Shown here: positions 1-7,417 of the stretch, in pieces | Layout of the letters: every line of letters starts with the position of its first letter | Position numbering within the stretch: the stretch's first letter is position 1 | Assembly (NCBI GenBank): GCA_027080405.1 | Contig: JALWSL010000398.1 | Coordinates: forward strand, 1-19,726 | DNA length: 19,726 bases | Direction of reading: 5' to 3' | DNA from: Planctomycetaceae bacterium | GTDB taxonomy: Bacteria; Planctomycetota; Planctomycetia; Planctomycetales; Planctomycetaceae | Notes under the pieces: model-generated | Databases searched by the model: none | Seen by the model: only the letters and a program-made list of their open reading frames with translations | What the model was told of the DNA's origin: nothing | Translations under genes and position numbers: made by a program

Positions 1-1925
1 GAGGTAATCGTCAGTACAGCGGGTTCCAGCTTCTGTTCTGGAGAGGTGTGATTGCCCCGTGAGAAGAAGAAGGTATCCGGAACCACACCAGGGGTTTCAA
101 ACAGAGCACGAACAAATTCCTGCTTCGGCTTTTTGGCGCGAATCGCCTTGATTTCCTCGCTGATTTTGGCCAACTGTGGAGCACGGGGCACCAATTTGTC
201 GAGTTTCGCTTTCAGTTGCTTCAGTTCCTCGGCAGCTTTCGGATTGTGCTGGGCGAGATTTTCCAGCGTTACCTCAAGGCCCGGGTATTGGGCCAGAATC
301 TTCTTTTGAGCCTCATTTCGCTTGGCCGGAGCCCGCACGAGAGCCGCTTTCGCGGCGGCTCGATCCTTTTCGGGTATCTTCTTCAGTTCTGCCTCTCTGG
401 CTTGTGCGAGATACTGTTTCTTCTTTTTCTCGTACTCCGCATTCAGGGTTCTCTTCTTGGCGCTGATTTCCCGATCGTACAGATAAAGCGATCCTTCAGA
501 GAGCTTCAGAATAACCGGGTACTTTTTGAGTAGGGTCGTCTGTTCTTTTGTCCGTTTGGCTGCCGGTGTGTAGTAGGCTTCCCGTAACGGCTGATGTAAC
601 TCCTTCGGGGCGTGCTGTTCCAACTGGTCAGTCAGAGCGTCTTCGATCAGTTCCTTCACCTTCTCCCTGCGTTTGATTTCGACTTTTTTCGCTTCCGCTT
701 CGATGGCCGCGGCCTTCTTGATATCTTCATCGGTATAAAGCGAGATCAGTCGCTGAGCCGGATTCTTCCAGTGTTTCCAGTCGTAGGCCGGTTCGAAAAT
801 TGCCCGCAGGTGGTAGTAGTCGGTTTGCGGGATCGGATCGTACCGATGGTTGTGGCACTGCGCACAATTGAGCGTCAACCCCAACAGGGAACTTCCCACA
901 ACCTGCAGCGCGTCCGCCATCACCTGATTTCTCGCCAGTCCCGCATCGACACCACTGGACGCGGTTCCATCGGGAACCATTCTCAAATAACCGGTCGCCA
1001 CCAACTTTTCGATCTGATCGGGAGTCAGATTCTTGTAGGGCGGCTTGAGCATCTCGTCCCCCGCCAGCTGTTCACGGATAAACTGATCAAACGGCTTATC
1101 CTTGTTGAAAGACTTGATGACATAATCGCGGTACCGGTAGGCATGTTTCCGCACCGGATCCTGAATCGTGTAACCTTCCGAATCCGCATACCCGACAACA
1201 TCAAGCCAGTGCCTTCCCCAACGTTCGCCGTAGTGCGGGGAAGCGAGCAGACGGTCAATCAGTTTTTCATACGCCTTCGGATCTTTATCGTTGACGAACT
1301 GTTCCACTTCTTTCGGCGAAGGGGGCAGTCCCAACAAGTCGAACGTGGCTCGACGGATGAGAGTGCGGCGATCCGCATCCGGAGAGAACGTCAGATTCTT
1401 TTCTTCCAGCTTCTTCAACAGAAACGCGTCGATCGGAGTGCGCACACGACCTGCGTGTTTCACCTGAGGGACTTCAGGCTTTCGGATCGGCTGGAACGAC
1501 CAGAACTTCTTTTCTCCTTCTGTCAGGAAAACACCCTTGCCGATCGTTTCCGGCTCAGGACGCAATGTCCGGGCACCGCTTTCTATCCACTTTCTGATTG
1601 TTGCCAGTTCTGCTTCTGTCAGTTTCGTATCGCCGGGCGGCATATCCTGTTCCAGCACTCGCTCGTATAACGGACTCTCCTCCGGTTTACCGATGACAAT
1701 CCCCGGACCGGAATCTCCCCCCTTCAGAATGAAACGCCTTAAACGAAGATCAAGCTCTCCCTCGGTCTCTTTCCCTTCTCCATGACATTCCAGGCAGTGG
1801 GCCTTCAAAATCGGGCGGACATGCTTCTCGAAGGAAACATTGTCGGCGTCCTGAGAAGCAGCATTCAAAAGGGCGGGATAGACAACCGCAGCGCAGGCAA
1901 ACAGTACAAACGACAAAACTCGCAT
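1..1925 (-). CDS. PSCyt1-DUF1549 cytochrome-type secreted protein (C-terminus beyond window)
   Basis: Partial gene of 641 codons; the C-terminus, where a DUF1553 domain is expected, lies left of base 1. Residues 1-23 form a signal peptide (MRVLSFVLFACAAVVYPALL then NAA), so the product is exported. A planctomycete-type cytochrome domain (PSCyt1) covers about 30-125, with haem motif CLECH at C44, C47 and H48 and the family-typical MPPG at 95-98. DUF1549 covers about 160-380, with the ERWGRHWLDV motif and a second CxxCH, CAQCHNHRYDP, at C354, C357 and H358. After about residue 400 comes a long Lys/Glu/Ala-rich, probably helical stretch reaching the window edge. The start is supported by GAGG nine bases upstream and by the signal peptide. 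The family is hugely expanded in planctomycetes and its reaction is not established; oxidative polysaccharide breakdown is a common guess. Domain assignment is secure, substrate unknown. Confidence 0.95.
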   Translation of the reverse strand, partial: MRVLSFVLFACAAVVYPALLNAASQDADNVSFEKHVRPILKAHCLECHGEGKETEGELDLRLRRFILKGGDSGPGIVIGKPEESPLYERVLEQDMPPGDTKLTEAELATIRKWIESGARTLRPEPETIGKGVFLTEGEKKFWSFQPIRKPEVPQVKHAGRVRTPIDAFLLKKLEEKNLTFSPDADRRTLIRRATFDLLGLPPSPKEVEQFVNDKDPKAYEKLIDRLLASPHYGERWGRHWLDVVGYADSEGYTIQDPVRKHAYRYRDYVIKSFNKDKPFDQFIREQLAGDEMLKPPYKNLTPDQIEKLVATGYLRMVPDGTASSGVDAGLARNQVMADALQVVGSSLLGLTLNCAQCHNHRYDPIPQTDYYHLRAIFEPAYDWKHWKNPAQRLISLYTDEDIKKAAAIEAEAKKVEIKRREKVKELIEDALTDQLEQHAPKELHQPLREAYYTPAAKRTKEQTTLLKKYPVILKLSEGSLYLYDREISAKKRTLNAEYEKKKKQYLAQAREAELKKIPEKDRAAAKAALVRAPAKRNEAQKKILAQYPGLEVTLENLAQHNPKAAEELKQLKAKLDKLVPRAPQLAKISEEIKAIRAKKPKQEFVRALFETPGVVPDTFFFSRGNHTSPEQKLEPAVLTIT

Positions 1926-2060
1926 CGTAAGCCCTCTTCAACTCGGCGGGTAATGGGAAGCGACAGACCCGCCCCCCATGATCATTCGGAAGGAACACAA
2001 CCGTCTCGCCACAACGAAACGGCATCGACAGAGACGACACATCAACCGTCGTCAATGGCA

Positions 2061-2090
2061 ATTGTACACGGCACTCGCCACTTTTTTCAA
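2061..2090 (-). promoter_or_regulatory. Candidate sigma70-type promoter for the PSCyt1-DUF1549 gene
   Basis: On the minus strand TTGAAA (2090-2085) and TACAAT (2066-2061) are 18 bases apart. Transcription would start near 2054, giving a leader of about 130 nt before the ATG at 1925. This is a motif match only. Confidence 0.4.
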
Positions 2091-2109
2091 CGTGAAAACG
2101 CTATAATTA

Positions 2110-2151
2110 ACAGGTGTTGACTTTCCCGGCAAGTAAATTGTAAACACCTGT
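2110..2151. repeat. Inverted repeat with 9-bp arms, possible operator
   Basis: ACAGGTGTT at 2110-2118 is perfectly complementary to AACACCTGT at 2143-2151, separated by 24 bases. The arm centres are 33 bp apart, about three helical turns, which suits two half-sites of one regulator better than an RNA hairpin. The right arm abuts an extended -10 candidate at 2151-2159. The regulator role is inferred. Confidence 0.4.
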
Positions 2152-2564
2152 GCTATATTCCTGTGGCTGCCTGACTGAACTGCTCACGGGAAGCGGACAA
2201 CCTCAATTGAATCAATTTACCGTGATGGTCTACGCAGACGGCTGAATTTTTTTGTCCTCGAAATGATCTCGGCAATGTGACATCCCGATGCCTATACATT
2301 ACATTATCGGCAGTATCGGAAGGGGCCATTCAGGAAATCTGTTTAGCGTGTCACCTCATTGCACCTTCGAGCGATAATGTTGGGGAATCTTTCAATGTGG
2401 CCTGTGCGTGCTTTGCAGTATCACCGACGCACGACCAGTAAGCCTGTTTGGTTACAGTGTGACAGTCGCAACGCGGCAACGCGGTATCCATCATCTTTCC
2501 TAACCCCATTACCGAGATTTGGAAAACAGACGGTTCCATTTGATAGCGACAGGAATACAACAAG

Positions 2565-4682
2565 ATGAAGCAGCAACGCATTCATAATATGACCGTTAGC
2601 GCGATTTTGCTGGCCGGCACTTTTATGGTCTGTTCCGGTTCCGGGACTCAGGCGGCAGAATCGGAAGCGGTTCAGCGTGCGGATGTCATCATCTACGGTG
2701 GTACTTCTGCCGGGGTGATCGCCGCAGTCCAGGCGAGTCGTCTCGGTAAAACGGTGATCCTCATTGAACCGGGCAGGCATTTGGGAGGACTGACTTCCGG
2801 CGGGCTTGGTTATACCGATTCCGGAAACAAGACCGTCATTGGTGGGCTCGCTCTTTCCTACTACCAACGTCTGAAAACGATGTACGATGACCCCAAAACA
2901 TGGAAATGGGAAAAGGCGGAAAGCTTCGGGAAGTACAAACCCGAGGAAAAAGCGATCTGGGTCTTTGAACCCCATCTGGCTGAAAAAGCCTATGAGCAGT
3001 TGATTGCAGAAAACAGAATTCCGGTTTTCCGCGAGGAACGGCTCGATCTCAAATGCGGTGTCATCAAGAACGGAAACTGGATTGTCGAAATCAAAATGGA
3101 ATCGGGAAAACGCTTCCGAGGGAAGCGATTTATTGACGCCACTTACGAAGGAGATCTGATGGCCAAATCAGGCGTCAGTTATACCATTGGTCGAGAGGCA
3201 AATTCCCAATACGGCGAAACGCTCAATGGTGTTCAGAAAGCGCATGCGGTTTCACATCAGTTTGAAAACCCGGTTAGCGCATTCGTTGTTCCGGGAGATC
3301 GCAGCAGTGGACTGCTTCCGGGAGTTCATGGCGGTGACCCCGGTAAAGATGGTTCGGCAGACCACCGCGTGCAAGCCTACTGTTTCCGTATGTGTCTTTC
3401 CAATCATCCCGAAAACCGTGTGCCTTTCCCGAAACCGAAAAATTACGATCCTTTGCGTTATGAACTGCTCGCCAGATATTTGCAGACCGGTTGGGACGGC
3501 GTGTTCAACAAGTTCGACAGAATCCCCAATCGCAAAACGGATACCAACAATCACGGGGCATTTTCTACCGACAACATCGGCATGAATTACGATTACCCCG
3601 ATGGCGATTACGAAACACGGCAGCGCATCATTGACGAGCATCGGGATTATGAACAGGGGTTTTTCTGGTTTTTGACGCACGATCCGCGTGTCCCCAAGAA
3701 AATTCGAGACCGTATGAACACCTGGGGATTGGCCAAAGATGAATTCATCGATAATGAAAACTGGCCCCATCAACTTTATATCCGCGAGGCCCGCAGGATG
3801 GTCAGTGATTTTGTGATGACGGAAAATCATCTGACTCGCAAAATGAAAACGCCCAAACCGATCGGAATGGGATCGTACAACATGGATTCGCACAATGTCC
3901 AACGCTATGTGACCGCGGAAGGGTTCGCCAGAAACGAAGGAGACATTCAGGTGAATCCGGGAGGGCCATATCCCGTCAGTTACTCGGCAATTGTTCCTCG
4001 GGAAAAAGAGTGTGCGAACCTGCTGGTGCCGGTTTGTCTCTCCTCATCGCATATCGCTTACGGTTCGATTCGCATGGAACCCGTATTTATGATACTTGGT
4101 CAATCCGCAGCCACGGCGGCCTGTCAATCAATTGATCAACAGCGGTCCGTTCAGCAAATCGATTATCAGTTGCTGAAAAAACAGTTGCTCAAAGATGGTC
4201 AGGTTCTGGAATACGCAGGACCATATCGGAGGCCTCGCATTGGCATCGTTCCCGAATCACTCACCGGTATTGTTGTCGATGACGTTCAGGCGATCAAAAA
4301 GGGCATGTGGAGACGAAGTTCGTCATCTGGTTCGTTTGTCGGCCCCGGCTACCTGCACGATTCCAGACAGGCACAGGGGAAGAAATCGGTCACTTTTGAA
4401 TTCAACGTGCCCCGGGATGGCCTCTACGAAGTCCGACTCTCCTATGCACAGAATGCAAATCGGGCTTCGAATGTTCCCGTAACCATCCATTACCGGGACG
4501 GTTCTGAAACAAAATTGGTCGACCAGAAAAAGGAGCCAACTATCAACGGCGCGTTCATTTCGCTGGGAAGTTTCCCTTTTTCAAAGCAGAGCCCGGGAAA
4601 AGTGGTTGTTGAAAACAGGAAGACAAACGGATATGTCATTGCAGATTCCATCTGGGTCGTTCCCGCAAAAGGGAAGGAATAA
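2565..4682 (+). CDS. Secreted FAD-dependent oxidoreductase with C-terminal golvesin-like domain
   Basis: 705 aa, export signal at about 1-31 (hydrophobic TVSAILLAGTFMVC, then TQAAES). Residues 39-72 form a Rossmann FAD-binding fold: ADVIIYGGTSAGVIAA with the phosphate loop GGTSAG at 45-50, the ribose-binding acidic residue E68 in LIEPG, and GGLTSGGLG at 74-82. The body up to about 530 matches the FAD_oxidored family (PF12831). Residues 568-700 form a golvesin/xanthan-lyase-type beta-sandwich (VVDDVQA start, GLYEVRLSYAQNANRASNVP core, ADSIWVVP end), likely a carbohydrate- or surface-binding module. Such proteins are often labelled xanthan lyase in planctomycete genomes, but no lyase domain is visible. 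The start has AGGAA nine bases upstream. The gene appears monocistronic, with 199 bases to the kinase gene. Fold and cofactor are well supported; substrate and electron acceptor are unknown. Confidence 0.93.
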   Translation: MKQQRIHNMTVSAILLAGTFMVCSGSGTQAAESEAVQRADVIIYGGTSAGVIAAVQASRLGKTVILIEPGRHLGGLTSGGLGYTDSGNKTVIGGLALSYYQRLKTMYDDPKTWKWEKAESFGKYKPEEKAIWVFEPHLAEKAYEQLIAENRIPVFREERLDLKCGVIKNGNWIVEIKMESGKRFRGKRFIDATYEGDLMAKSGVSYTIGREANSQYGETLNGVQKAHAVSHQFENPVSAFVVPGDRSSGLLPGVHGGDPGKDGSADHRVQAYCFRMCLSNHPENRVPFPKPKNYDPLRYELLARYLQTGWDGVFNKFDRIPNRKTDTNNHGAFSTDNIGMNYDYPDGDYETRQRIIDEHRDYEQGFFWFLTHDPRVPKKIRDRMNTWGLAKDEFIDNENWPHQLYIREARRMVSDFVMTENHLTRKMKTPKPIGMGSYNMDSHNVQRYVTAEGFARNEGDIQVNPGGPYPVSYSAIVPREKECANLLVPVCLSSSHIAYGSIRMEPVFMILGQSAATAACQSIDQQRSVQQIDYQLLKKQLLKDGQVLEYAGPYRRPRIGIVPESLTGIVVDDVQAIKKGMWRRSSSSGSFVGPGYLHDSRQAQGKKSVTFEFNVPRDGLYEVRLSYAQNANRASNVPVTIHYRDGSETKLVDQKKEPTINGAFISLGSFPFSKQSPGKVVVENRKTNGYVIADSIWVVPAKGKE

Positions 4683-4836
4683 TGCCGGGCGGCCATTCTG
4701 ATTTTTCGTTTATAAATTGCATTGCCCACTCGTAGAAGTCATACTGGGAGGGTTCCTTTCGTTGTTACCTTTTATCGAATCCGACTTCTGTTGATGACCT
4801 CGGAAAAACGCGGGCACCTTTATTTTTTACTGTCTA

Positions 4837-4869
4837 TTCGAAAATTCCTTTTTCATCGCGTTCGAAAAT
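4837..4869 (+). repeat. Direct repeat of TTCGAAAAT upstream of the kinase gene
   Basis: TTCGAAAAT occurs at 4837-4845 and again at 4861-4869, 24 bases apart, the second copy 12 bases before the ATG at 4882. No good -35/-10 pair was found in the 199-base gap, so this could be a regulator site or chance in AT-rich DNA. Confidence 0.25.
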
Positions 4870-4881
4870 AGAGATACAATC

Positions 4882-6372
4882 ATGCCCAATAACCGGACAG
4901 ATAATCAGAACACGCCCGCTACCTCTCAGGACAAAAAAACAGCGACCAGCTCCAAGAAGAAAAAAGTTCAGCAACTAGGCGATTTTCGCCTCCTGAAAAA
5001 ACTCGGGCAAGGGGGGATGGGAGCCGTCTACCTGGCCCATCAGCTCAGTCTTGACAGAAAATGCGCGTTGAAGGTGATGTCGCCGACGATCGCGGAGAAT
5101 AAAAATTTCGTCGAACGGTTTATCCGCGAAGCACGAGCGATGGCGAAAATTGAACATCCCAATGTCGTTCGCTGTTATGCTGTCGGTGAAGACAAGGGAG
5201 TGTACTATGTCGCGATGGAACTGATCGACGGTTCCAGCATGCAGGACTGGATCGATACAAAAGAAACACTGGATATCGGCGATGCGCTGCATGTTGTCAT
5301 TGTCTGTGCACAGGCTTTGGCCCACGCCCATAAAATGAATATCATTCACCGGGACATCAAACCGGATAATATCCTGGTGACCAAAAATGGAGCGGTCAAA
5401 CTGGCGGATCTTGGACTGGCCAAGGTGACTGATGAAGATCAATCGATGACACAGTCCGGGACGGGGTTGGGAACGCCTCTTTACATGCCGCCTGAACAGG
5501 CACGCAATGCGAAACATGTCGATCTGCGTAGCGATATTTATGCGCTGGGATGTACCCTCTACAAATTCCTGACAGGAACGACACCCTACAAGGCGGATTC
5601 CACTTTGGAACTGATTCTTGCCAAGGAAAAAGGGAAATTCACTCCGGCAGCAAAACTGAACAAGGCGGTCCCTGAAAAGCTCGATTTGATCATCGACAAA
5701 ATGATCGCCAAAAAGAAGGAACATCGCTACCAGAACTGCGGGGAACTGTTGAAAGATCTGCTTTCATTGGGACTCGAGAATCAGACACTCAGTTTCATCG
5801 ATGCCGACGAAAAAGTTGTTTTGGGGGCCGCCACACCTTCCAGCGTGCAGTCTTCAGCGCAGACCGCTGCCCACATCCAGGAAAAGACGGTCACGCTACC
5901 TCCAAAATCTTCCCGTGAACAGGGAAGAGAACAGCAAATACGCAAGGCACAGGAATCGAAGGGGGTCTGGTTCGTTCGTTTCAAGGATCGTGCCGGCAAG
6001 GAGCAGATCAAAAAGATGCCCACCGACCAGATACATCGCGGCCTGGCGACCAAACTTCTGGATGAAACCGCCCACATCACCAAAAACACAAAGGCAAAGT
6101 GGGTCAGCATTGGTACGGTTCCGGAATTCAGGCAACAGGTCAGCGAACTGATTCTCGAAAAGGAAAAAGGCGCTCGTAAGACGGAAATGAAATCGCTTTA
6201 CGAAAAAATCGACAAGCAGCATTCCCGTCGCAAATGGTGGCGACTGATCGAAAATTATAAAAACGGAACCGTCGGCTTGATCAGTTTGATTGTCTGGCTC
6301 GCCCTGATTGGTCTTGTCGGTTACGGCCTCTTTATCGCCTTTCCGATCGTGATGAAAATGGTGACGGGATGA
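4882..6372 (+). CDS. Hanks-type Ser/Thr protein kinase, C-terminally membrane-anchored
   Basis: 496 aa. After a Lys/Thr-rich, disordered N-terminus (1-33) the kinase domain spans about 35-297. It has the glycine loop GQGGMG (42-46 region), ATP lysine K64 in ALKVM, helix-C glutamate E83, catalytic loop HRDIKPDN (H156, D158, K160, N163), the metal motif DLG (D176; DLG in place of DFG is common in bacteria) and MPPEQ at 202-206. All residues needed for activity are present. A linker (305-355) is followed by a compact domain at about 360-428 (starts [10 protein letters not shown], contains KWVSIG) that loosely recalls GYF_2-like modules but is not firmly identified. One transmembrane helix lies at about 463-485, leaving only about ten residues beyond it. 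There is thus no large extracytoplasmic sensor, unlike PASTA kinases. The ribosome-binding site is weak (GAGA). The next gene, ddl, follows after 91 bases, probably in the same operon. Confidence 0.95.
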   Translation: MPNNRTDNQNTPATSQDKKTATSSKKKKVQQLGDFRLLKKLGQGGMGAVYLAHQLSLDRKCALKVMSPTIAENKNFVERFIREARAMAKIEHPNVVRCYAVGEDKGVYYVAMELIDGSSMQDWIDTKETLDIGDALHVVIVCAQALAHAHKMNIIHRDIKPDNILVTKNGAVKLADLGLAKVTDEDQSMTQSGTGLGTPLYMPPEQARNAKHVDLRSDIYALGCTLYKFLTGTTPYKADSTLELILAKEKGKFTPAAKLNKAVPEKLDLIIDKMIAKKKEHRYQNCGELLKDLLSLGLENQTLSFIDADEKVVLGAATPSSVQSSAQTAAHIQEKTVTLPPKSSREQGREQQIRKAQESKGVWFVRFKDRAGKEQIKKMPTDQIHRGLATKLLDETAHITKNTKAKWVSIGTVPEFRQQVSELILEKEKGARKTEMKSLYEKIDKQHSRRKWWRLIENYKNGTVGLISLIVWLALIGLVGYGLFIAFPIVMKMVTG

Positions 6373-6385
6373 ACGGGGTTCATGA

Positions 6386-6408
6386 GGGAACTGTCCCGAA
6401 GACAGCCC
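6386..6408 (+). other. Imperfect hairpin between kinase and ddl
   Basis: CTGTC (6391-6395) pairs with GACAG (6401-6405) around a CCGAA loop, extended by GGG/CCC with an AA bulge. Only a short broken U-run follows (GTTTCATTG). It could be a weak intra-operon attenuator or processing site; termination is doubtful. Confidence 0.3.
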
Positions 6409-6463
6409 CTGTTTCATTGACCACCGGGAGAAGGGACGTCGCAGCAGGCCCGGAAGTTGTCTC

Positions 6464-7417
6464 ATGCGAGTGATTGTCTTAATGGGGGGAAGGTCTGCGG
6501 AACGCACCATCAGTCTACAGAGCGGTTGCGCGGTGGCGACTGCTCTGGAATCCCTCGGGCATCATGTCATTCGTATCGATCCAGCTATAACAGATCTGCG
6601 TACTTTCGAGTGGCCGCAGTCTGACCTGGTTTTTATCGCGTTGCACGGGACCTTCGGCGAAGATGGTCAGGTTCAGGCGATTCTCGAAAAAACAGACATT
6701 CCTTACACCGGCAGTGGGCCAACGGCCTCGCGATTGGCGTTTCATAAGTCGGAAGCGAAAAAGATTTTCCTGCGGCACAATATCCTGACACCCAACGCAA
6801 CCGTTTTTACCGACCGGACAGAATTCGAAGAAATCGAGCAACAGGCACAGCAACTTGGCTACCCCGTCTTTGTCAAACCGGAGGCACAAGGATCAAGCAT
6901 CGGGGTTTCGATGGTCAAGCAGAACTCGGAGCTTGAAGCGGCAATCAGGCTTTCTCTCCAATACGATTCAACCGGGCTGGTCGAAAAGGCGGTAACGGGC
7001 ACCGAATGGACACTGGGCCTGTTCGAGGAAACCGTTTTTCCACTCATTCAGATCAAATACAGGAATCGATTTTACGATCATCATGCCAAGTACGAAGATG
7101 ATGCAACGGATTTCGTTGTCGATCCCGATATCTCTCCCGAGATCAAACAGAAGCTTGTTTCTGCAGGAATCGGTGCGTACCGGTCTCTGGGAGTTTCCGG
7201 TGTGGCGCGCGTCGATCTGATTCTCGATCAGCAGAACGAACCCTCGGTTCTTGAAGTCAACACGATTCCCGGCATGACCGATCACAGCAATATCCCGTTA
7301 GCCGCCAGGGCAATGGGGTGGTCTTTCCCTTCGCTTTGTGAAAAAATATGTCGCGCGGCGATTGAATCGAAGAAAATGTCTCCCCCACTCCTCCATAGGG
7401 ATTCTTATGATAGATGA
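6464..7417 (+). CDS. ddl: D-alanine--D-alanine ligase
   Basis: 317 aa, close to DdlB of E. coli in length. It joins two D-alanines using ATP, supplying the dipeptide for MurF in cytoplasmic peptidoglycan precursor synthesis. Family landmarks in order: GGRSAERTISL at 8-18 (E13 binds the first D-Ala), LHGTFGEDG at 60-68, ATP-grasp VKPEAQGSSIGV at 137-148, YDHHAKY at 204-210, ARVD at 248-251 (R249 and the metal ligand D251) and LEVNTIPGMT at 263-272 (E264, N266). Start choice: GGAAG lies seven bases upstream, and the protein begins directly at the first beta strand. It follows the kinase gene by 91 bases and overlaps the ABC gene by 11 bases, so the three are probably co-transcribed. No mur or fts genes are adjacent, which is unlike the division-cell-wall cluster arrangement. 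Planctomycetes are now known to have peptidoglycan, so a functional ligase is expected. Confidence 0.97.
   Translation: MRVIVLMGGRSAERTISLQSGCAVATALESLGHHVIRIDPAITDLRTFEWPQSDLVFIALHGTFGEDGQVQAILEKTDIPYTGSGPTASRLAFHKSEAKKIFLRHNILTPNATVFTDRTEFEEIEQQAQQLGYPVFVKPEAQGSSIGVSMVKQNSELEAAIRLSLQYDSTGLVEKAVTGTEWTLGLFEETVFPLIQIKYRNRFYDHHAKYEDDATDFVVDPDISPEIKQKLVSAGIGAYRSLGVSGVARVDLILDQQNEPSVLEVNTIPGMTDHSNIPLAARAMGWSFPSLCEKICRAAIESKKMSPPLLHRDSYDR

Larger units (their letters stand above)
1926..2564. other. Divergent intergenic region, no supported gene
   Basis: 639 bases between two divergent genes. Short frames here lack a ribosome-binding site and protein-like composition. It contains the minus-strand promoter candidate at 2061-2090, an inverted repeat at 2110-2151 and an extended -10 candidate (TG-C-TATATT) at 2151-2159 on the plus strand. 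I saw no clear transcription signal close to the ATG at 2565, so the leader of that gene may be long (about 400 nt if the 2151 motif is used). I recognised no riboswitch. Confidence 0.6.

Noticed and set aside
612..1670. A 352-codon open frame on the plus strand
   Set aside because: It is antisense to the PSCyt1-DUF1549 gene, whose minus-strand frame shows clear haem and DUF1549 motifs; the plus frame is Phe/Arg-rich with no domain, as expected for a shadow.
2351..2975. Minus-strand frames across the start of the FAD oxidoreductase
   Set aside because: They are antisense to the signal peptide and FAD-binding motif coding sequence; no motif of their own.
5896..6510. A 204-codon minus-strand frame
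   Set aside because: Antisense to the kinase C-terminus and the ddl start; no domain and Phe/Arg-rich.
7338..7406. N-terminal extension of the ABC ATPase from an upstream ATG
   Set aside because: It would overlap ddl by 80 bases, has an atypical basic N-terminus and no ribosome-binding site; 7407 has TAGGGA and gives the normal family length.
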